Positions 1 through 11,416 of a DNA stretch of 64,000 bases are shown here, piece by piece. Location: contig NZ_JAHRED010000008.1 in the NCBI RefSeq assembly GCF_019084045.1, positions 124,001 through 188,000 on the forward strand. The letters run 5' to 3'. A program made the position numbers and the translations under genes. Origin of the DNA: Paeniglutamicibacter quisquiliarum. GTDB lineage: Bacteria > Actinomycetota > Actinomycetes > Actinomycetales > Micrococcaceae. The notes under the pieces are model-generated. The model had not been told where the DNA came from. It worked only from the letters and a program-made list of their open reading frames with translations, and searched no databases. The first letter of the stretch is position 1. Each line of letters opens with the position of its first letter.

Positions 1-2995
1 AGGCCGCAAGCAGCTTGATGGTGCGGGTGCGCAGCAGGCCGTTTCCGAACACGTCCCCGGACATGTCGCCCACGCCGACGGCGGTGAACTCCTGGGTCTG
101 GGTGTCGACGCCGAACTCGGTGAAGTGGCGCTTGACCGATTCCCAGGCGCCGCGGGCGGTGATGCCCATGGCCTTGTGGTCGTAGCCGATCGAGCCGCCG
201 GAGGCGAAGGCGTCGCCCAGCCAGTGCCCGCGCTCCTCGGAGATCGCGTTGGCGATGTCGGAGAAGGCCGCGGTGCCCTTGTCGGCGGCGACCACCAGGT
301 AGGTGTCGTCCCCGTCCAGGCGCACCACGTTGGCCGGCGGCACCACGCGTTCGCCGTTTTCGTCGGCCACCAGGTTGTCGGTGATTTCCAGCAGCGAGCG
401 GATGAAGATCCGGTAGGCGGCCTTGCCCTCCTCCATCCAGCCGGCGCGGTCCAGCGCGGGGCTGGGCAGCTGCTTGGCAAAGAAGCCGCCCTTGGCGCCG
501 GTGGGCACGATCACGGCGTTCTTCACCATCTGGGCCTTGACCAGGCCCAGGACCTCGGTGCGGAAGTCCTCGCGGCGGTCGGACCAGCGCAGCCCGCCAC
601 GGGCGACCTCGCCGAAGCGCAGGTGCACGCCCTCCAGGCGCGGGGAGCAGACCCAGATCTCGTACTTGGGGCGCGGGAAGGGTGCGTCGGTGATCTTCCC
701 GGGCATCAGCTTGAAGGCCAGCGCGGCCGGGTCGGCGTAGTAGTTGGTGCGCAACGTGGCCTCGATGAGGTTCACGAAGCGACGCAGCAGCTTGTCCGCG
801 TCCAGCGTCGGAACCTTCTCCAGGGCCTCGGCCAGCACCGCGTGGGCGCCCTCGATGGCCCGGGCGGACTCCTCCGCGCCCAGGGTCGGGTCGAAGGTGC
901 CCTCGAAGAGCGCCAGGATCCCGTGGGTGACATCGGGGTTGCCCACCAGGGTGTCTGACATGAAGGTGTAGGAGTTCGAGACGCCCAGCTGGTGCAGGTA
1001 CCGGCAGTAGGCGCGCAGCAGCGCGACCTGCCGCCAGGACACGCCCTCGAGCAGCACCAGGCGGTTCATGTGGTCGGACTCTGCCTCGCCGGTGACGACG
1101 GCGCCGTAGGCCTGCGCGAGCAGCGGCTCGGCGGCCAGCGGGTCGATTCCGGCGGGGAACTTCAGCCCCAGGTCGTAGAGGTAGCGCTCCTCGGCGCGGG
1201 AGGGGGTCACGGCGAAGGGGCGCTCGTCGATGACCTCCAGGCCCAGGTCCTGCAGCACGGGCAGGATCTTCGAGAGCGAGAGCGGGGCGGTGAGATAGAG
1301 CTTCATCCGCGCGTTGATCTCGGAGTCCTCGTCCTCCTCGGGCACGTAGAACCTCACCACCGGCCCGACGTGGCCGGGCTTTTCATAGAGCCCGAAGCGC
1401 TCGATGTCGGCCAGGGCGTCCTCGACCTCGAACTCGACGCGGTAGGCGGCGGGGAAGGCCTCCGCCCAGTGGGCGGCCAGCTCGGTGCCCTGTTCGGGGC
1501 CGTAGTGCTCGTTGGCGGCCACGGCGATGCCCTCGGACCAGGAGCGCACGGCGGCGACGAGGCGGGTTTCCAGTGCCGCGCGGTCGACCACCGGGGTCAG
1601 CCCGTGGCGCTGCAGGCGGATCCGGTAGAACAGGCGCACCAGCGAGGACTCCGACATGCGGACCTCGAAGTCCATCGACTCGGCGTTGAACGCCGCGGTC
1701 AGTTCCTTCTCGATGCGCAGCCGCACGCCGGTGGTGTAGCGGTCGCGGGGCAGGTAGACCAGGGCGGACATGAAGCGCCCGTAGACGTCCGGGCGCAGGA
1801 AGAGCGAGGTGCGGCGGCGTTCCTGCAGGCGCAGGATGCCCAGCACCGTGGTGGTGAGGTCCCCCACGGAGATCTGGAAGAGCTCGTCGCGCGGGTAGGT
1901 CTCCAGGATGGTGACGATGTCCTTGCCGGAGTGCGAGTCGGGGGCGAAGCCGGCGCGCTTGAGCACCGCCTCGACCTTTTCGCGGACCACCGGGACGCTG
2001 CGCACCGAGGAGGTGTAGACGCTCGAGGCGAAGAGCCCGATGAAGCGGCGTTCGCCGTTGACGTTGCCCTGGGCGTCGAAGCGCTTGACGCCCACGTAGT
2101 CCAGGTAGATCCCGCGGTGCACGGTGGAGCGGGAGTTGGCCTTGGTGATCACCAGGGCGCGCTTGTCGCGGGCCATGGCCCGCCCGCGCTTGGTCAGGTG
2201 CTGCAGCCCGCTGGCCGGCTGCGCGTTGCGCATCAGCCCCAGACCGGACTCGACCTGCAGCCGCAGCACGTCCTCGTTGTTCTCGGTGATCAGGTCGTAT
2301 TCGCGGTAGCCCAGGAAGGTGAAGTTCCCGTCGTCGAGCCAGTGCAGCAGGTCGATCGCGGCATCCAGGTCGGGGATGTCCTGCGCGCCGGTGACGGTGG
2401 CCAGCGAATCGGCGATCTCGTGTGCCTTGTTGCGCATCGGCACCCAGTCCTCGACGGCGGCGCGGACGTCCTTCAGGATGCGTTCGAGCCCGGCCACCAG
2501 CGCGGAGACGGCCTCGTCGCTCGGGTCCCCGCCCAGTTCCACGGAAATCCACGATTCGATGGCGGTGTCGCGGTTTTCGGCGACCAGCGCGGAGATCGAG
2601 GGCATGGCGGCGGTGTCGCCGCTGGCCAGGTGGCTGTTGGCGGAAACCGTGTGAAGGGTGGTGATGTGTCCGTCGGAAGCGTCGCGGGTCACCAGGAACG
2701 TGGGGTGCACGACCACGTTGATGGCAAGCTTTTCCCGCACGATTTCCGCGGTGACCGAGTCGACGAGGAACGGCATGTCGTCGGTGACCACGTATGCAAT
2801 GGTCGATCCTGCATGTCGGGTGACTGCCACGCGTGCCGTCTTGGGTTCGCGCTTCCAGCCGACGGCCAGGTGCGCCGCGACCCGGGTTTCAAGTTGCTTC
2901 GGCGCGTACGCCGCCGCGTCCTCCGCTGCCAACTGCCCGTAGTAGGTATCTACCAAATTGGGCGTGAGTGTCTCAGCGATGAAAGTTTCGGACAT
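1..2995 (-). CDS. NAD-specific glutamate dehydrogenase, large (about 180 kDa) type; 3' part outside the window
   Basis: About 998 N-terminal codons are present and the gene runs off the left edge. The family oxidatively deaminates glutamate to 2-oxoglutarate with NAD+ in the cytoplasm. The translation from the ATG at 2995 begins MSETFIAETLTPNLVDTYYG and stays open to base 1. The start of the dehydrogenase core is visible near residues 790-840, with GGLRWSDRREDFRTEV and the lysine-bearing segment PTGAKGGF typical of the large GDH family. The long region before it corresponds to the ACT-like and regulatory domains of this family. Family members are usually about 1,600 residues, so roughly 60 percent is seen. 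The gene is alone in its orientation block, and its upstream region carries two dyads near 3053-3079. No frameshift is seen. The family call is firm; the catalytic C-terminus cannot be checked here. Confidence 0.95.
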   Translation of the reverse strand, partial: MSETFIAETLTPNLVDTYYGQLAAEDAAAYAPKQLETRVAAHLAVGWKREPKTARVAVTRHAGSTIAYVVTDDMPFLVDSVTAEIVREKLAINVVVHPTFLVTRDASDGHITTLHTVSANSHLASGDTAAMPSISALVAENRDTAIESWISVELGGDPSDEAVSALVAGLERILKDVRAAVEDWVPMRNKAHEIADSLATVTGAQDIPDLDAAIDLLHWLDDGNFTFLGYREYDLITENNEDVLRLQVESGLGLMRNAQPASGLQHLTKRGRAMARDKRALVITKANSRSTVHRGIYLDYVGVKRFDAQGNVNGERRFIGLFASSVYTSSVRSVPVVREKVEAVLKRAGFAPDSHSGKDIVTILETYPRDELFQISVGDLTTTVLGILRLQERRRTSLFLRPDVYGRFMSALVYLPRDRYTTGVRLRIEKELTAAFNAESMDFEVRMSESSLVRLFYRIRLQRHGLTPVVDRAALETRLVAAVRSWSEGIAVAANEHYGPEQGTELAAHWAEAFPAAYRVEFEVEDALADIERFGLYEKPGHVGPVVRFYVPEEDEDSEINARMKLYLTAPLSLSKILPVLQDLGLEVIDERPFAVTPSRAEERYLYDLGLKFPAGIDPLAAEPLLAQAYGAVVTGEAESDHMNRLVLLEGVSWRQVALLRAYCRYLHQLGVSNSYTFMSDTLVGNPDVTHGILALFEGTFDPTLGAEESARAIEGAHAVLAEALEKVPTLDADKLLRRFVNLIEATLRTNYYADPAALAFKLMPGKITDAPFPRPKYEIWVCSPRLEGVHLRFGEVARGGLRWSDRREDFRTEVLGLVKAQMVKNAVIVPTGAKGGFFAKQLPSPALDRAGWMEEGKAAYRIFIRSLLEITDNLVADENGERVVPPANVVRLDGDDTYLVVAADKGTAAFSDIANAISEERGHWLGDAFASGGSIGYDHKAMGITARGAWESVKRHFTEFGVDTQTQEFTAVGVGDMSGDVFGNGLLRTRTIKLLAA

Positions 2996-3052
2996 GCTGG
3001 ACTCCGACGAGTTCAAAAGAACGCCTCCGTGGATCGAGTGTGCGTTTCGCTC

Positions 3053-3079
3053 CGTTGCGCAACGCTTGTGTTACAACAC
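3053..3079 (-). promoter_or_regulatory. Two adjacent dyads upstream of the glutamate dehydrogenase gene
   Basis: A perfect 12-base palindrome CGTTGCGCAACG spans 3053-3064, and a second dyad GTGTT-AC-AACAC spans 3068-3079. They lie 58-84 bases upstream of the GDH start. On the minus strand a -10-like GATAGT lies just upstream of the second dyad, so both would sit near or just after the transcription start. They look like repressor sites; no regulator is identified. Confidence 0.35.
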
Positions 3080-3100
3080 TATCCCGCCAGGTTACGAACG

Positions 3101-4351
3101 TCACATCGAGGGTGCGAAGCGGCGCAGAAGCGGCATCTTTGCCTTGATCTTGTGTCCGGCAAGCGCCGCGATCGCCACCCGGAGACCCGAATGCGGGGCG
3201 ATCTCTGCTAGGGCGCTGCCGGCCAGCAATGCCGCGTCGACCGCCGCGGGGTCGTGCGGCAGGTACCCCGCAACCGGGACATCGGGCCCGAAGCGCGCCC
3301 AGGTCTCGGCCAGCGCCTGGCGCGGGGAGGCGCCCACATTGGCCGCGGAGACCTTGTTGAACAGCACCTTCACCTCCAGTTCCCCCAGCACCTCGCGCAT
3401 CTCCTCCAGCGCCCGGATCAGCCGCGGCACGCCGATGCTGTCCGCGGCACCGACCGCGTAGATCTCATCGGCAATGCGCAGCATCGCCGCGGTGACTCCG
3501 TTTCGTTGCGGGGCCGCGGTGTCGAAGGACAGCTCCTCGTCGAGCTCCAGGGCAGCCGCGACATCGATGACGATCATGTCGCACCCCTCCTGCAGCGCCA
3601 GCACCGCCCGGCGCAACGCGGTCGGGCGCAGCTCCGGCCAGCGGCTGGCCCGCGGCAGCCCGGTGGCCACGCGCATCCGCGCCCCGGCAATCACCACCGG
3701 GGCGCAGCTTCGTTCCAGCTTCGTGGCATCGAACCTGCCCGAATCCACGGTGCGGCAGATCTGGGCGATGCCCGCCGCCTCGTCGAGCAGGCCCAGCTGC
3801 ACCGCCTGGGAGGCCCCGTAGGTGTCCGCGTCCAGCAGCACCACGTCCTTGCCGTCCAGGGCACACTCCACCGCGTAGTTCAGCGCCAGCAGCGAGCGCC
3901 CCGGCGATCCGACCGGACCCCAGAAGACCACGATGCCGGCGCGCTTCGGGGTGCCACCGCCCGCAGGCTCCCCCGGCTGGACCGGTTCCGGGGCGTGTTC
4001 GCGGTGCCCCAGCTCGGCGCGGGCCCGGCCGACCAGGATGCCCAGCTCGGCCGCCGGGGTCCCCGTCGCCGCCACGTAGGCGCCGGCGGCCGCCAGCCGC
4101 TTGCCCTGGGCCGCGTCGTCGCAGAGCACCACCACCGGCACGCCGCGTTCGATCATGGCATCGATGTCGTGGGTTTCCACCTCTTCCGGCGGTCCGGCCA
4201 GGATCGCCGCGTCGGCCAGCCCGGTCTCGCACAGGGCGATCACCTCGGCTATTTCCGCGCAGGTGCGGGCCACCGTGAGCACGCCGCGGTGGCTCTCCAG
4301 CCGGTCCACCACGGTCCCGTCGTCCCCGTGCACCACCACGGAAATGTTCAT
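3101..4351 (-). CDS. CpaE/TadZ-like MinD-family ATPase with an altered P-loop
   Basis: The 416-residue protein starts at the ATG whose first bases overlap the stop of the gene before it (ATGA, 4348-4351), so the two are probably translationally coupled. An N-terminal receiver-like region of about 110 residues (MNISVVVHGDDGTVVDRLES...) is followed by a linker and a ParA/MinD-type ATPase domain. The P-loop at about residues 145-153 reads GPVGSPGRS, where the usual GK[ST] lysine is replaced by arginine. The DxD motif follows in LLDADTYG (about 172-179). In Tad systems the CpaE/TadZ protein helps localise the secretion machine at the inner face of the membrane. The partner gene encodes a CpaB-like SAF protein, which supports the call. 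The altered Walker motif makes normal ATP hydrolysis doubtful. The true Tad motor genes lie at the far end of the window. Confidence 0.75.
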   Translation of the reverse strand: MNISVVVHGDDGTVVDRLESHRGVLTVARTCAEIAEVIALCETGLADAAILAGPPEEVETHDIDAMIERGVPVVVLCDDAAQGKRLAAAGAYVAATGTPAAELGILVGRARAELGHREHAPEPVQPGEPAGGGTPKRAGIVVFWGPVGSPGRSLLALNYAVECALDGKDVVLLDADTYGASQAVQLGLLDEAAGIAQICRTVDSGRFDATKLERSCAPVVIAGARMRVATGLPRASRWPELRPTALRRAVLALQEGCDMIVIDVAAALELDEELSFDTAAPQRNGVTAAMLRIADEIYAVGAADSIGVPRLIRALEEMREVLGELEVKVLFNKVSAANVGASPRQALAETWARFGPDVPVAGYLPHDPAAVDAALLAGSALAEIAPHSGLRVAIAALAGHKIKAKMPLLRRFAPSM

Positions 4352-5004
4352 GACGCACTGGCCCCGGGATTGAAGACCACGGTGATGCGCGCATCGTTGG
4401 CCATGGCCTCGAGCAGGCCCGCCAGCCCGGTGTCCACCACCAGGATCTCCACGAGGGTTCCGGCCGTGCCGCCGAACCCGGTGGCCCGTTCGGTCCGTGC
4501 GGTGACTTCCGCCGCGGGCAGCAGGAGCGTCGGCGGTGCGTAGGCGTTGGCGGAGCGGTCCTTGAGGGACACCCACACATCCACGTGGGCACCGGAGGTG
4601 ATGGCCGAGGGCAGGGCGTCGGGCAGGTCGATGGACACCGGGCGGCGATTGGTTCCATCGTCCAGGCCCAGCGCGCTGCGCGGGAGCAGCTGCCCGGCGC
4701 GGATCAGGGCGTTCGCCCGCGTACCGGACAGCAGGCCGGCGTCCGCCGGGACATAACCGGCTTCCAGGGCGTCGAGCTTCACGTTGACCACGTTGAGTTT
4801 CTCCGCGGTGATCTCCTCGCCCAGCGAGATGTCCGACTTGGCCGAGTACATGGGCGTGGTGCGGTCCATGGAACTGGTCAGGGCAACCACCCCGACACAG
4901 GAGGCCAGCACGATGAGGATGCCCAGCAGCAGGCGGGGGTCCTTCCAACTGGGCTTGCCCAGCCGGCTTGCCGCAACGGCCACCTGATCGCGCGCCTTCT
5001 CCAT
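4348..5004 (-). CDS. SAF-domain membrane protein (CpaB/RcpC-like pilus accessory protein)
   Basis: The protein is 218 residues. The start at 5004 is chosen because GGAGG lies a suitable distance upstream and the N-terminus then reads MEKARDQVAV, a short cytoplasmic leader. One membrane segment lies at about residues 24-43 (LLLGILIVLASCVGVVAL). It is followed by a SAF domain (about 53-115), containing the phrase ISLGEEITAEKLNVV characteristic of CpaB and flagellar FlgA relatives, and a periplasm-facing C-terminal region. CpaB-type proteins support the outer part of Tad pili; in a Gram-positive actinobacterium the protein would face the cell wall. It overlaps the downstream CpaE-like gene by four bases. 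A possible promoter (TTCACC, 16-base spacer, TAGGGT) lies about 120 bases upstream. Confidence 0.75.
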   Translation of the reverse strand: MEKARDQVAVAASRLGKPSWKDPRLLLGILIVLASCVGVVALTSSMDRTTPMYSAKSDISLGEEITAEKLNVVNVKLDALEAGYVPADAGLLSGTRANALIRAGQLLPRSALGLDDGTNRRPVSIDLPDALPSAITSGAHVDVWVSLKDRSANAYAPPTLLLPAAEVTARTERATGFGGTAGTLVEILVVDTGLAGLLEAMANDARITVVFNPGASAS

Positions 5005-5124
5005 CTCGCCATTCCCCCTCCGCCACCCGTCCCCGCACACGTGTTCCGTCGCTTGCCCGGCGCGCACGATGACTGGAATGCTCCGACCCGGGACCACAGG
5101 TCCCGTTTCCGGTCCTTGGGGGCC

Positions 5125-5152
5125 ACCCTACGCCGCGGCGGCGATCGGTGAA
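5125..5152 (-). promoter_or_regulatory. Predicted promoter of the CpaB-like/CpaE-like operon
   Basis: On the minus strand TTCACC (5147-5152) is followed after 16 bases by TAGGGT (5125-5130), the same -10 form seen at several other genes in this window. The leader to the start codon at 5004 would be about 110-120 bases. Confidence 0.35.
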
Positions 5153-5188
5153 CAGGGGGCGGGCAACAATGGTGGATAACCCGCCGCC

Positions 5189-5734
5189 TCACTCCTCGCG
5201 GCGCACCCGGGCCAGCGCGGCGAAGGGGATCACGGTCCGGCCCAGCACGGCGGCGGACCGGCGGAACTCGTCGCGGGAATGCAACGCCACCTCGAGGAAG
5301 TCCTGGCCCACCTGGTCCAGGGTTCCGCTGGCCAGCAGTTGGCCGTCAAGCCCGCCGATGCTGACCCTGGCGCGGTCACGCACCAGTACGCGCAGCGCCT
5401 GGGAAAAGCCCACACGCCGCTCCCCCGGCGGCGGACCTGCGCCCACCTCGAGTGCCGCCCACCAGGCCAGCGCCTGGATGGGGATGAGCTCCTCGCTGCC
5501 GCCGTGGTGGAGCACCAGCCAGTCCTTGCCGATGCCCGCCAGCCGCCCGCCGACGCGCTCGCCCCCGAGCAGCTGCACGTCGACCCGGGTGCCCAGGTGC
5601 CGGGCCAGTCGCTGCATCAGGGTTTGCCGGGCGCGTTCGATCCGCACAAATTCCTGGATTTCACTGTCCTGGTTGCGGGCCTCATCGGCCTCGAACTGGG
5701 CTTCCAGGTCCGCGAAGAGCGATTCCCATCTCAT
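5189..5734 (-). CDS. Conserved hypothetical protein with Sm/SH3-like repeats
   Basis: The protein is 181 residues, starting MRWESLFADLEAQFEADEAR. After a helical, acidic N-terminus (about 1-45) come two beta-rich units. The first, about 47-95, has the pattern TRVDVQLLGGERVGGRLAG then DWLVLHH and IPIQALAWW. The second, about 115-175, ends in TVIPFAALARV. Both resemble Sm-like or small SH3-like barrels, which is my reading of the hydrophobic pattern and not a recognised family. No membrane segment or signal peptide is seen. The start is supported by TAGGGT six bases before the ATG, which suggests a leaderless mRNA. It lies 184 bases upstream of the CpaB-like gene in the same direction, with its own promoter, so a pilus role is not implied. 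Confidence 0.7.
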   Translation of the reverse strand: MRWESLFADLEAQFEADEARNQDSEIQEFVRIERARQTLMQRLARHLGTRVDVQLLGGERVGGRLAGIGKDWLVLHHGGSEELIPIQALAWWAALEVGAGPPPGERRVGFSQALRVLVRDRARVSIGGLDGQLLASGTLDQVGQDFLEVALHSRDEFRRSAAVLGRTVIPFAALARVRREE

Positions 5735-5740
5735 GAGCAC

Positions 5741-5746
5741 ACCCTA
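5741..5746 (-). promoter_or_regulatory. -10 element (TAGGGT) for a leaderless mRNA
   Basis: TAGGGT on the minus strand ends exactly six bases before the ATG at 5734. This spacing puts the transcription start at or next to the start codon. No convincing -35 hexamer is visible. Confidence 0.4.
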
Positions 5747-5797
5747 GAGGCTCAAAAGATTTCCGCCTACCCCTAGCTTCTCCGTGCACGAAGTGTC

Positions 5798-5840
5798 ATC
5801 ATGCTCATACAAATATCAACAAATGACATCAAACATCATC
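5798..5840 (+). promoter_or_regulatory. AT-rich region with repeated ATCA units upstream of the LysM gene
   Basis: Five ATCA units lie within about 45 bases (in TCATCATG, ATATCAAC, ACATCAAA and ACATCATCAAAG), in DNA much richer in A and T than its surroundings. They end directly at a strong Shine-Dalgarno sequence, AAAGGAGGTC (5841-5850). The direct-repeat arrangement could bind a MerR- or BldC-like regulator, which is only an inference. Confidence 0.3.
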
Positions 5841-5853
5841 AAAGGAGGTCAAG

Positions 5854-6639
5854 ATGCGCACTCAACGCGTCCGTGACGCCCTGTCCCTCACCGGCATCGC
5901 CGCACTCTCGCTGGCCATGCTTGGTGCAAGCCTTGGCATCTGGCGTTCGCTGCACGCACGCTCCTTCACCGAGACCACGCTGGATGCCCGGTCGCTGGAA
6001 CAACTCACGGGACTGGCCCTGGGCCTGCTGGGAGGTCTGGTGCTCACCTGGCTGCTCACGTGTCTCGGGCTGGCCCTGGTCGCCCGCGTTGCCTGCGCCC
6101 GCGGCCACCGGCTCCACGCCGCCGCCATGCTCGGACTCGTCCCCGGATGCGTTGCCCGGCTGGCGCTGGCGGGACTGGGCGGATCGATTGCCCTTGCGGG
6201 GTGTTCACTCGGTGCCGGGCCTGCCGGCACCGACGTCACCGTTGCCGTCGCCACGCCCCTGCAACCGCACCGGGAAGTTGCGCCGGATTCCGGGCCGGTC
6301 ATCGAGGCCAAGGAACCTCCGGCCGGATCCCTGGAGCCTGCCGGTGCAGAGACCGAACTGCTGAGCCCCGGGTGGGTCCCCCACCGCGTTCCGCTGCCGT
6401 TGCAGCGGGTCGTCGGCGGCGGCAACACGCGTCCGGACGACGAGGTGGTGGTGGGCCCCGGCGACAGCCTCTGGGCCATTGCCGCCCGGCACCTTCCGGC
6501 CGGCGCTTCCGCCGAGGAAATCTCCGCCGCCTGGCCGCGTTGGTACGCGGCCAACCGCCGGCTCATTGGACCGGACCCCAATCGGCTGGACGTCGGCATG
6601 GTGCTCGAGGCACCACTCCCCGCGCCCCTGCGGTCCTGA
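5854..6639 (+). CDS. Membrane-anchored LysM-domain protein
   Basis: The protein is 261 residues and starts after a near-perfect Shine-Dalgarno (AAAGGAGGTC, three bases before ATG). Hydrophobic segments at about residues 12-30, 52-76 and 88-112 make a multi-spanning N-terminus. A Pro/Glu-rich linker leads to a LysM module at about 198-256 (VVGPGDSLWAIAARHLP ... LDVGMVLEAP), which in this family binds peptidoglycan. The LysM part would therefore sit in the cell wall, tethered to the membrane. It precedes the Rv3235-like gene by 51 bases on the same strand, so the two may be cotranscribed. Related actinobacteria keep this pair next to secA. The domain call is firm; the cellular role is unknown. 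Confidence 0.85.
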   Translation: MRTQRVRDALSLTGIAALSLAMLGASLGIWRSLHARSFTETTLDARSLEQLTGLALGLLGGLVLTWLLTCLGLALVARVACARGHRLHAAAMLGLVPGCVARLALAGLGGSIALAGCSLGAGPAGTDVTVAVATPLQPHREVAPDSGPVIEAKEPPAGSLEPAGAETELLSPGWVPHRVPLPLQRVVGGGNTRPDDEVVVGPGDSLWAIAARHLPAGASAEEISAAWPRWYAANRRLIGPDPNRLDVGMVLEAPLPAPLRS

Positions 6640-6690
6640 TCCGCCCCAGCCACCCAACCCCGACGCACCGCCGCCAACCAGGAGCCCGCC

Positions 6691-7370
6691 ATGTCCATCA
6701 CAGCGATCACGCCGTCCACCGCGAACGCCGAGCCGCTGCTCTTGCACGAGAACGTCTTTGCAACGCCCGGGGATGCAGCCCCTCCGCGGATCGAGGTCAG
6801 GCGATTCCCCGAGGCCTTGCGCACCGATCTCGCACCGCGCCGGCGGCGGTGCCTCCGTCCGGAAACCGGGACCGAGGCCCCGCCACCCGGCTTCCCGTCG
6901 CCCGCGGAGCCCGAAGCCGACGTCCCCGCGGAATTCGGGCGCGGATGCGACGAGGATTTTCCGGAAACGGTCCCCAACCCGGCCGCCCGGATGGTTCTTG
7001 AACAACTTTTCCCGCCCACGAACGCCCTGCTGGGCCTGGAGGAATCCGTGGCGGCAATCGTGCACGCTGCCGCGCCCGCGGTCCTGGAGGTGCTGGCCGG
7101 TGCCCGGCCGGCCCGCCAGTTGCTTCATGCCCTGAGCCCCACGTGCATGAGCAAGCTGGAACAACACATGCGGCTCGGCGCGGGCAACCTGCCCGACCCG
7201 CAGAGCCGTTGCTATTCCAATCCACGGGTGATGCGCATGCGCATCACCCAGGTCCTGCCTCTGGTCTTCGAGGCCGCCGTGATCCTGCGCGACATGCAAA
7301 AAGTCCGTGCCACCGCCCTGAGAATAGAGCGGTGGCACGGACGCTGGCAGGTGACTGCCTTGGAAATCGG

Positions 7371-7374
<4 letters not shown>
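6691..7374 (+). CDS. Rv3235-family protein of unknown function
   Basis: The protein is 227 residues. An unstructured, proline-rich N-terminal half is followed from about residue 125 by a compact alpha/beta domain ending [19 protein letters not shown]. That C-terminal phrase and the position beside secA match the actinobacterial Rv3235 family. SecA adapters have a C-terminal zinc motif that this SecA lacks, so a SecA-partner role is conceivable but not shown. The gene converges on secA. The two stop codons share the tetramer CTAG at 7371-7374, one TAG on each strand, leaving no room for a terminator between them. No membrane segment is seen. Confidence 0.7.
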
Positions 7375-10094
<2,720 letters not shown>

Positions 10095-10137
10095 GAGGCA
10101 GCTCCCAAATCTCAAGCACAGGAATTCTGGCGTGTTC

Positions 10138-10143
10138 AGTCTA
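10138..10143 (-). promoter_or_regulatory. Predicted -10 element of secA
   Basis: TAGACT reads on the minus strand 43 bases upstream of the secA GTG. This matches the TANNNT form found at other genes here. The matching -35 is weak (around AGGTGA). Confidence 0.35.
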
Positions 10144-10171
10144 CGTGAGAGATTGCTTTCACCTGTGGCTT

Positions 10172-11392
10172 TTAGCTGGATTCGGGCGAGCTTAGTGAAA
10201 ACTCCAAGGCGGCTGCCAGATTCCCCCGCGCCGAAACCACCACCTCGCCAAGCCCCAGCCAGTTCGCCATGAGCCGCAATTCGGCCGCCAGTTCCCCGGC
10301 GGTGTTCCCCGGAGCGCCGGGCTCGGCGAAGGCCCCGCGGACCAGAAGCTGCCCGGTGGCCCGGTCGGCCTTCAAGTCGACGCGGGCCACCAGCTGCTCG
10401 CCCAGCAGGAAGGGAAGGACGTAGTAGCCGTAGACGCGCTTGGCCTCCGGGGTGTAGATCTCCAGTCGGTAGGTGAACCCGAACAGCTTTTCGATGCGGC
10501 GGCGGTTGAACACCATCGAGTCAAAGGGGCCCAGCAGGGCCCTTCCGCCGGCGGACCGGGGAACGACGGTGCCGGGCAACAGGTAAAAGGTTTCCTTCAG
10601 CCCCTCGATGCCCACCCGCTCCAGGGCCCCGCGCCCGGCCAGGTCCTCAAGGACCTCGGCGCTTTGCCGCAACGGCAAGCGGAAATAGTCGGCGAGGCAG
10701 TGCACGCTGCCCACCCCGTGCGCCTTGGCGGCGGCCAGCAGCAACCGTTCCATCCCCAGCCGCCGCTCGTGCTCCGCAGCGGGACCCGGGGTATCGGGGA
10801 ATACCCGGTGCAGCGAGGTGTAACGGCGCTCGAACGCGCCATTGCGGCCCTCGGTGCTGATCATTCCCTCCGCAAACAATGCCTCCAGGGCGCGCTTGAC
10901 CGCCGACCAGTTCCATCCCCAGGATTCCTGGTCCCTGACGTGTTCGTGGCCCAGTTCGGCGGCGACCTCACGGGAGGTCAGCGCCGTGCCCCGGGCCAAC
11001 AGCTCCAGGATCCGGTGGGCCAGCACGCGCCCCTCGTCGTCGATGGTCTTCATGCTTCCGGGCCATGAACGTTGCTGCCAGGGCACAAGGTCGTGGAAAT
11101 GTTCACTGCGCACCAGCGATGCCTCATGCGCCCAGTATTCAACGGCCTTGCGCGGGCGCTTCACCGCAAGCCTGTCCAGGAGGTCCGGGGCGTAGGGGCC
11201 CAGGCGGGAAAAGATCGGCAGGTACTGGGCGCGGGCGAGGACGTTGACCGAGTCGATTTGGATCAGTTCCAGACGCGCAAAGGTCCGGCCCACCGCCCCC
11301 AGGTTGATGGGAGTGGTGGGCCGGACCTTGTGCAGCCCTTGGGCTGCCACGGCGATCCGACGGGCCTGCGAAGAAGTAAGATTCCTGCTCAT
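10172..11392 (-). CDS. YcaQ-like winged-helix protein (HTH_42 family, possible DNA crosslink glycosylase)
   Basis: The protein is 406 residues and cytoplasmic. It opens with [20 protein letters not shown] and shows the family landmarks [20 protein letters not shown] (about 41-60) and [14 protein letters not shown] near residue 82-95. The repeated winged-helix arrangement continues to a C-terminal domain with [20 protein letters not shown]. YcaQ of E. coli is a DNA glycosylase that unhooks interstrand crosslinks, and Streptomyces AlkX is a relative. Whether this protein shares the activity cannot be told from the sequence. It lies 24 bases downstream of hpf on the same strand and 77 bases upstream of secA, so it is probably cotranscribed with hpf. 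Confidence 0.85.
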   Translation of the reverse strand: MSRNLTSSQARRIAVAAQGLHKVRPTTPINLGAVGRTFARLELIQIDSVNVLARAQYLPIFSRLGPYAPDLLDRLAVKRPRKAVEYWAHEASLVRSEHFHDLVPWQQRSWPGSMKTIDDEGRVLAHRILELLARGTALTSREVAAELGHEHVRDQESWGWNWSAVKRALEALFAEGMISTEGRNGAFERRYTSLHRVFPDTPGPAAEHERRLGMERLLLAAAKAHGVGSVHCLADYFRLPLRQSAEVLEDLAGRGALERVGIEGLKETFYLLPGTVVPRSAGGRALLGPFDSMVFNRRRIEKLFGFTYRLEIYTPEAKRVYGYYVLPFLLGEQLVARVDLKADRATGQLLVRGAFAEPGAPGNTAGELAAELRLMANWLGLGEVVVSARGNLAAALEFSLSSPESS

Positions 11393-11416
11393 GAGCCCAT
11401 CGTAGGTCCCGCGATG

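Noticed and set aside
992-3211. Long open frame on the plus strand opposite the glutamate dehydrogenase gene
   Set aside because: It is the mirror of a strong coding frame. Its composition (Gly/Val/His/Gln rich) has no family pattern, whereas the minus strand shows clear GDH motifs.
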